Shown: piece after piece, positions 63,507 to 64,000 of the stretch
Layout: the number at the start of each line of letters is the position of its first letter
How positions within the stretch are numbered: the stretch's first letter is position 1
Assembly (NCBI GenBank): GCA_958295775.1
Contig: CATQHC010000009.1
Span: 372,001-436,000 of the forward strand
From: Chloroflexota bacterium
GTDB taxonomy: Bacteria; Chloroflexota; UBA11872; VXOZ01
Length of the DNA: 64,000 bases
Direction: 5' to 3'
Made by a program: the position numbers and the translations under genes
The notes under the pieces: model-generated
Told to the model about the DNA's origin: nothing
What the model saw: only the letters and a program-made list of their open reading frames with translations
The model's database searches: none

Positions 63507-63880
63507 TGGTGGAGATGGGGGAGAGTCGAACTCCCCGTCCAAAGCTGTTCTTCCGGCAACCTCTACGAGCGTAGTCAGCTTTTATGTGTCATTCCCAGAG
63601 CACGAGCGGACGAAAACCTCTGAGAACTAGCCTCCGTTTGTCTTTCGCAGTCCCCGAAGGCGGCGGATGCTATCCGCATGGACTGCGGCACTCCGGCTGG
63701 TAGGTCGCCCAAGCTGCGCTCACCGGAGGAAGAGCAGGTGGACGTCACAGCTTTAGTTAAGCTGCGAGAGCAAAATCGTGCTTGTTGGCACTTAAAAAAG
63801 TTGCTACCTGTTTAACGAGGGTGATAGCACCTCGGCTCGCAGTTACGGGCCTCCCAACCCTGTCGAATCCACTCATCCCC
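63507..63880 (-). ncRNA. ssrA: tmRNA (transfer-messenger RNA)
   Basis: A 374-base RNA that rescues stalled ribosomes. The 5' end (63880) begins GGGGAUGAGUGGAUUCGACAGGG, and the 3' end is CAUCUCCACCA with the T-arm GGUUCGA-like GAGUUCGACUC at 63540-63516. The acceptor stem GGGGAUG pairs with CAUCUCC. The tag reading frame, ANKHDFALAA followed by TAA, spans 63789-63757, with the usual AALAA-type end for protease recognition. A TATACT at 63898-63893, 13 bases upstream, may be its -10 box. Confidence 0.93.
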
Positions 63881-64000
63881 ATGTACATTTCCAGTATATC
63901 ACGCTTTGGGCCCGATTCTTCCACTGGAATCCGAAAAACTCTTGGCGGTCTTCGAAGTCCAACGGCACGTCCGACAAGGCTAGCGCGCTGCCCCAATATG

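Noticed and set aside
63757-63996. A minus-strand open frame ending in ANKHDFALAA
   Set aside because: The frame passes through ssrA and only its last codons are real, being the tmRNA tag peptide.
1-64000. CRISPR arrays, tRNA genes or prophage
   Set aside because: I found no regular short repeats with spacers, no convincing tRNA cloverleaf apart from the tmRNA ends, and no phage structural genes.

Overview
The window is a GC-rich bacterial chromosome segment with about fifty-five genes on both strands, short operons and many small intergenic palindromic repeats. The gene content fits a free-living or host-associated Chloroflexota-like lineage, for example the marine or sponge-associated groups: B12-dependent ribonucleotide reductase, sulfatase, ceramidase-like hydrolase, many TIM-barrel sugar and amide enzymes, several lipoproteins, a glycine-betaine ABC importer and a tmRNA. 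That assignment is inference; there is no 16S gene to confirm it.

The strongest signal is selenocysteine. Three small redox genes are each interrupted by one in-frame TGA, and in each a hairpin of the bacterial SECIS type starts shortly after the TGA, with GU at positions 2 and 3 of the loop or the equivalent. They are an OsmC-family peroxidase (TGA 1585-1587, at the peroxidatic cysteine), a SelW/Rdx protein (TGA 13534-13536, giving CxxU) and a HesB/IscA-like protein (TGA 62964-62962 on the minus strand, in the C-terminal CxC region). TGA ends other genes normally, so this is not a changed genetic code. No selA, selB, selC or selD lies in the window.

Layout: 1-9.7 kb holds a YcaQ-type glycosylase, the OsmC selenoprotein, a ceramidase-like hydrolase, two tandem amidohydrolase-fold proteins (one lacking its metal ligands), a frameshifted IS30-family element, a sugar isomerase-like protein and a sulfatase. 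9.8-13.2 kb is a minus-strand glycine-betaine/proline ABC operon. 13.5-17.5 kb holds the SelW gene and then an AT-richer accessory island: an unknown membrane-anchored protein, a DNA methyltransferase fused to an HNH nuclease, and a Phd-type antitoxin followed by a 16-codon stump of its PIN toxin. 17.7-20.3 kb is nrdJ behind a consensus promoter overlapping paired NrdR boxes. 21-26.5 kb is a tandem-AAA+ (MoxR/midasin-like), VWA and membrane-protein operon. 26.8-33.3 kb has lipoproteins, a matrixin-like protease, endonuclease IV, a Cof-type phosphatase, the threonylcarbamoyl-AMP synthase, a Nudix hydrolase and proA.

33.7-41.7 kb carries a histidine phosphatase, dcd, a DegT-type aminotransferase, a rhomboid protease with an SAF-like tail, and a GAF histidine kinase coupled to a receiver protein. 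41.7-47.1 kb holds a likely catabolic operon (isochorismatase-like, Gfo/Idh/MocA, isomerase, cytidylate-kinase-like) and a glycosidase-like TIM-barrel protein. 47.3-53.8 kb has mutS, an M42 peptidase, a PRC-barrel protein and an MFS exporter. 54.3-64 kb has a small zinc protein, rho with a long leader, Ig-like and beta-propeller lipoproteins, a phosphotransferase, a flavin monooxygenase, rnhA, the HesB selenoprotein and ssrA at the end.
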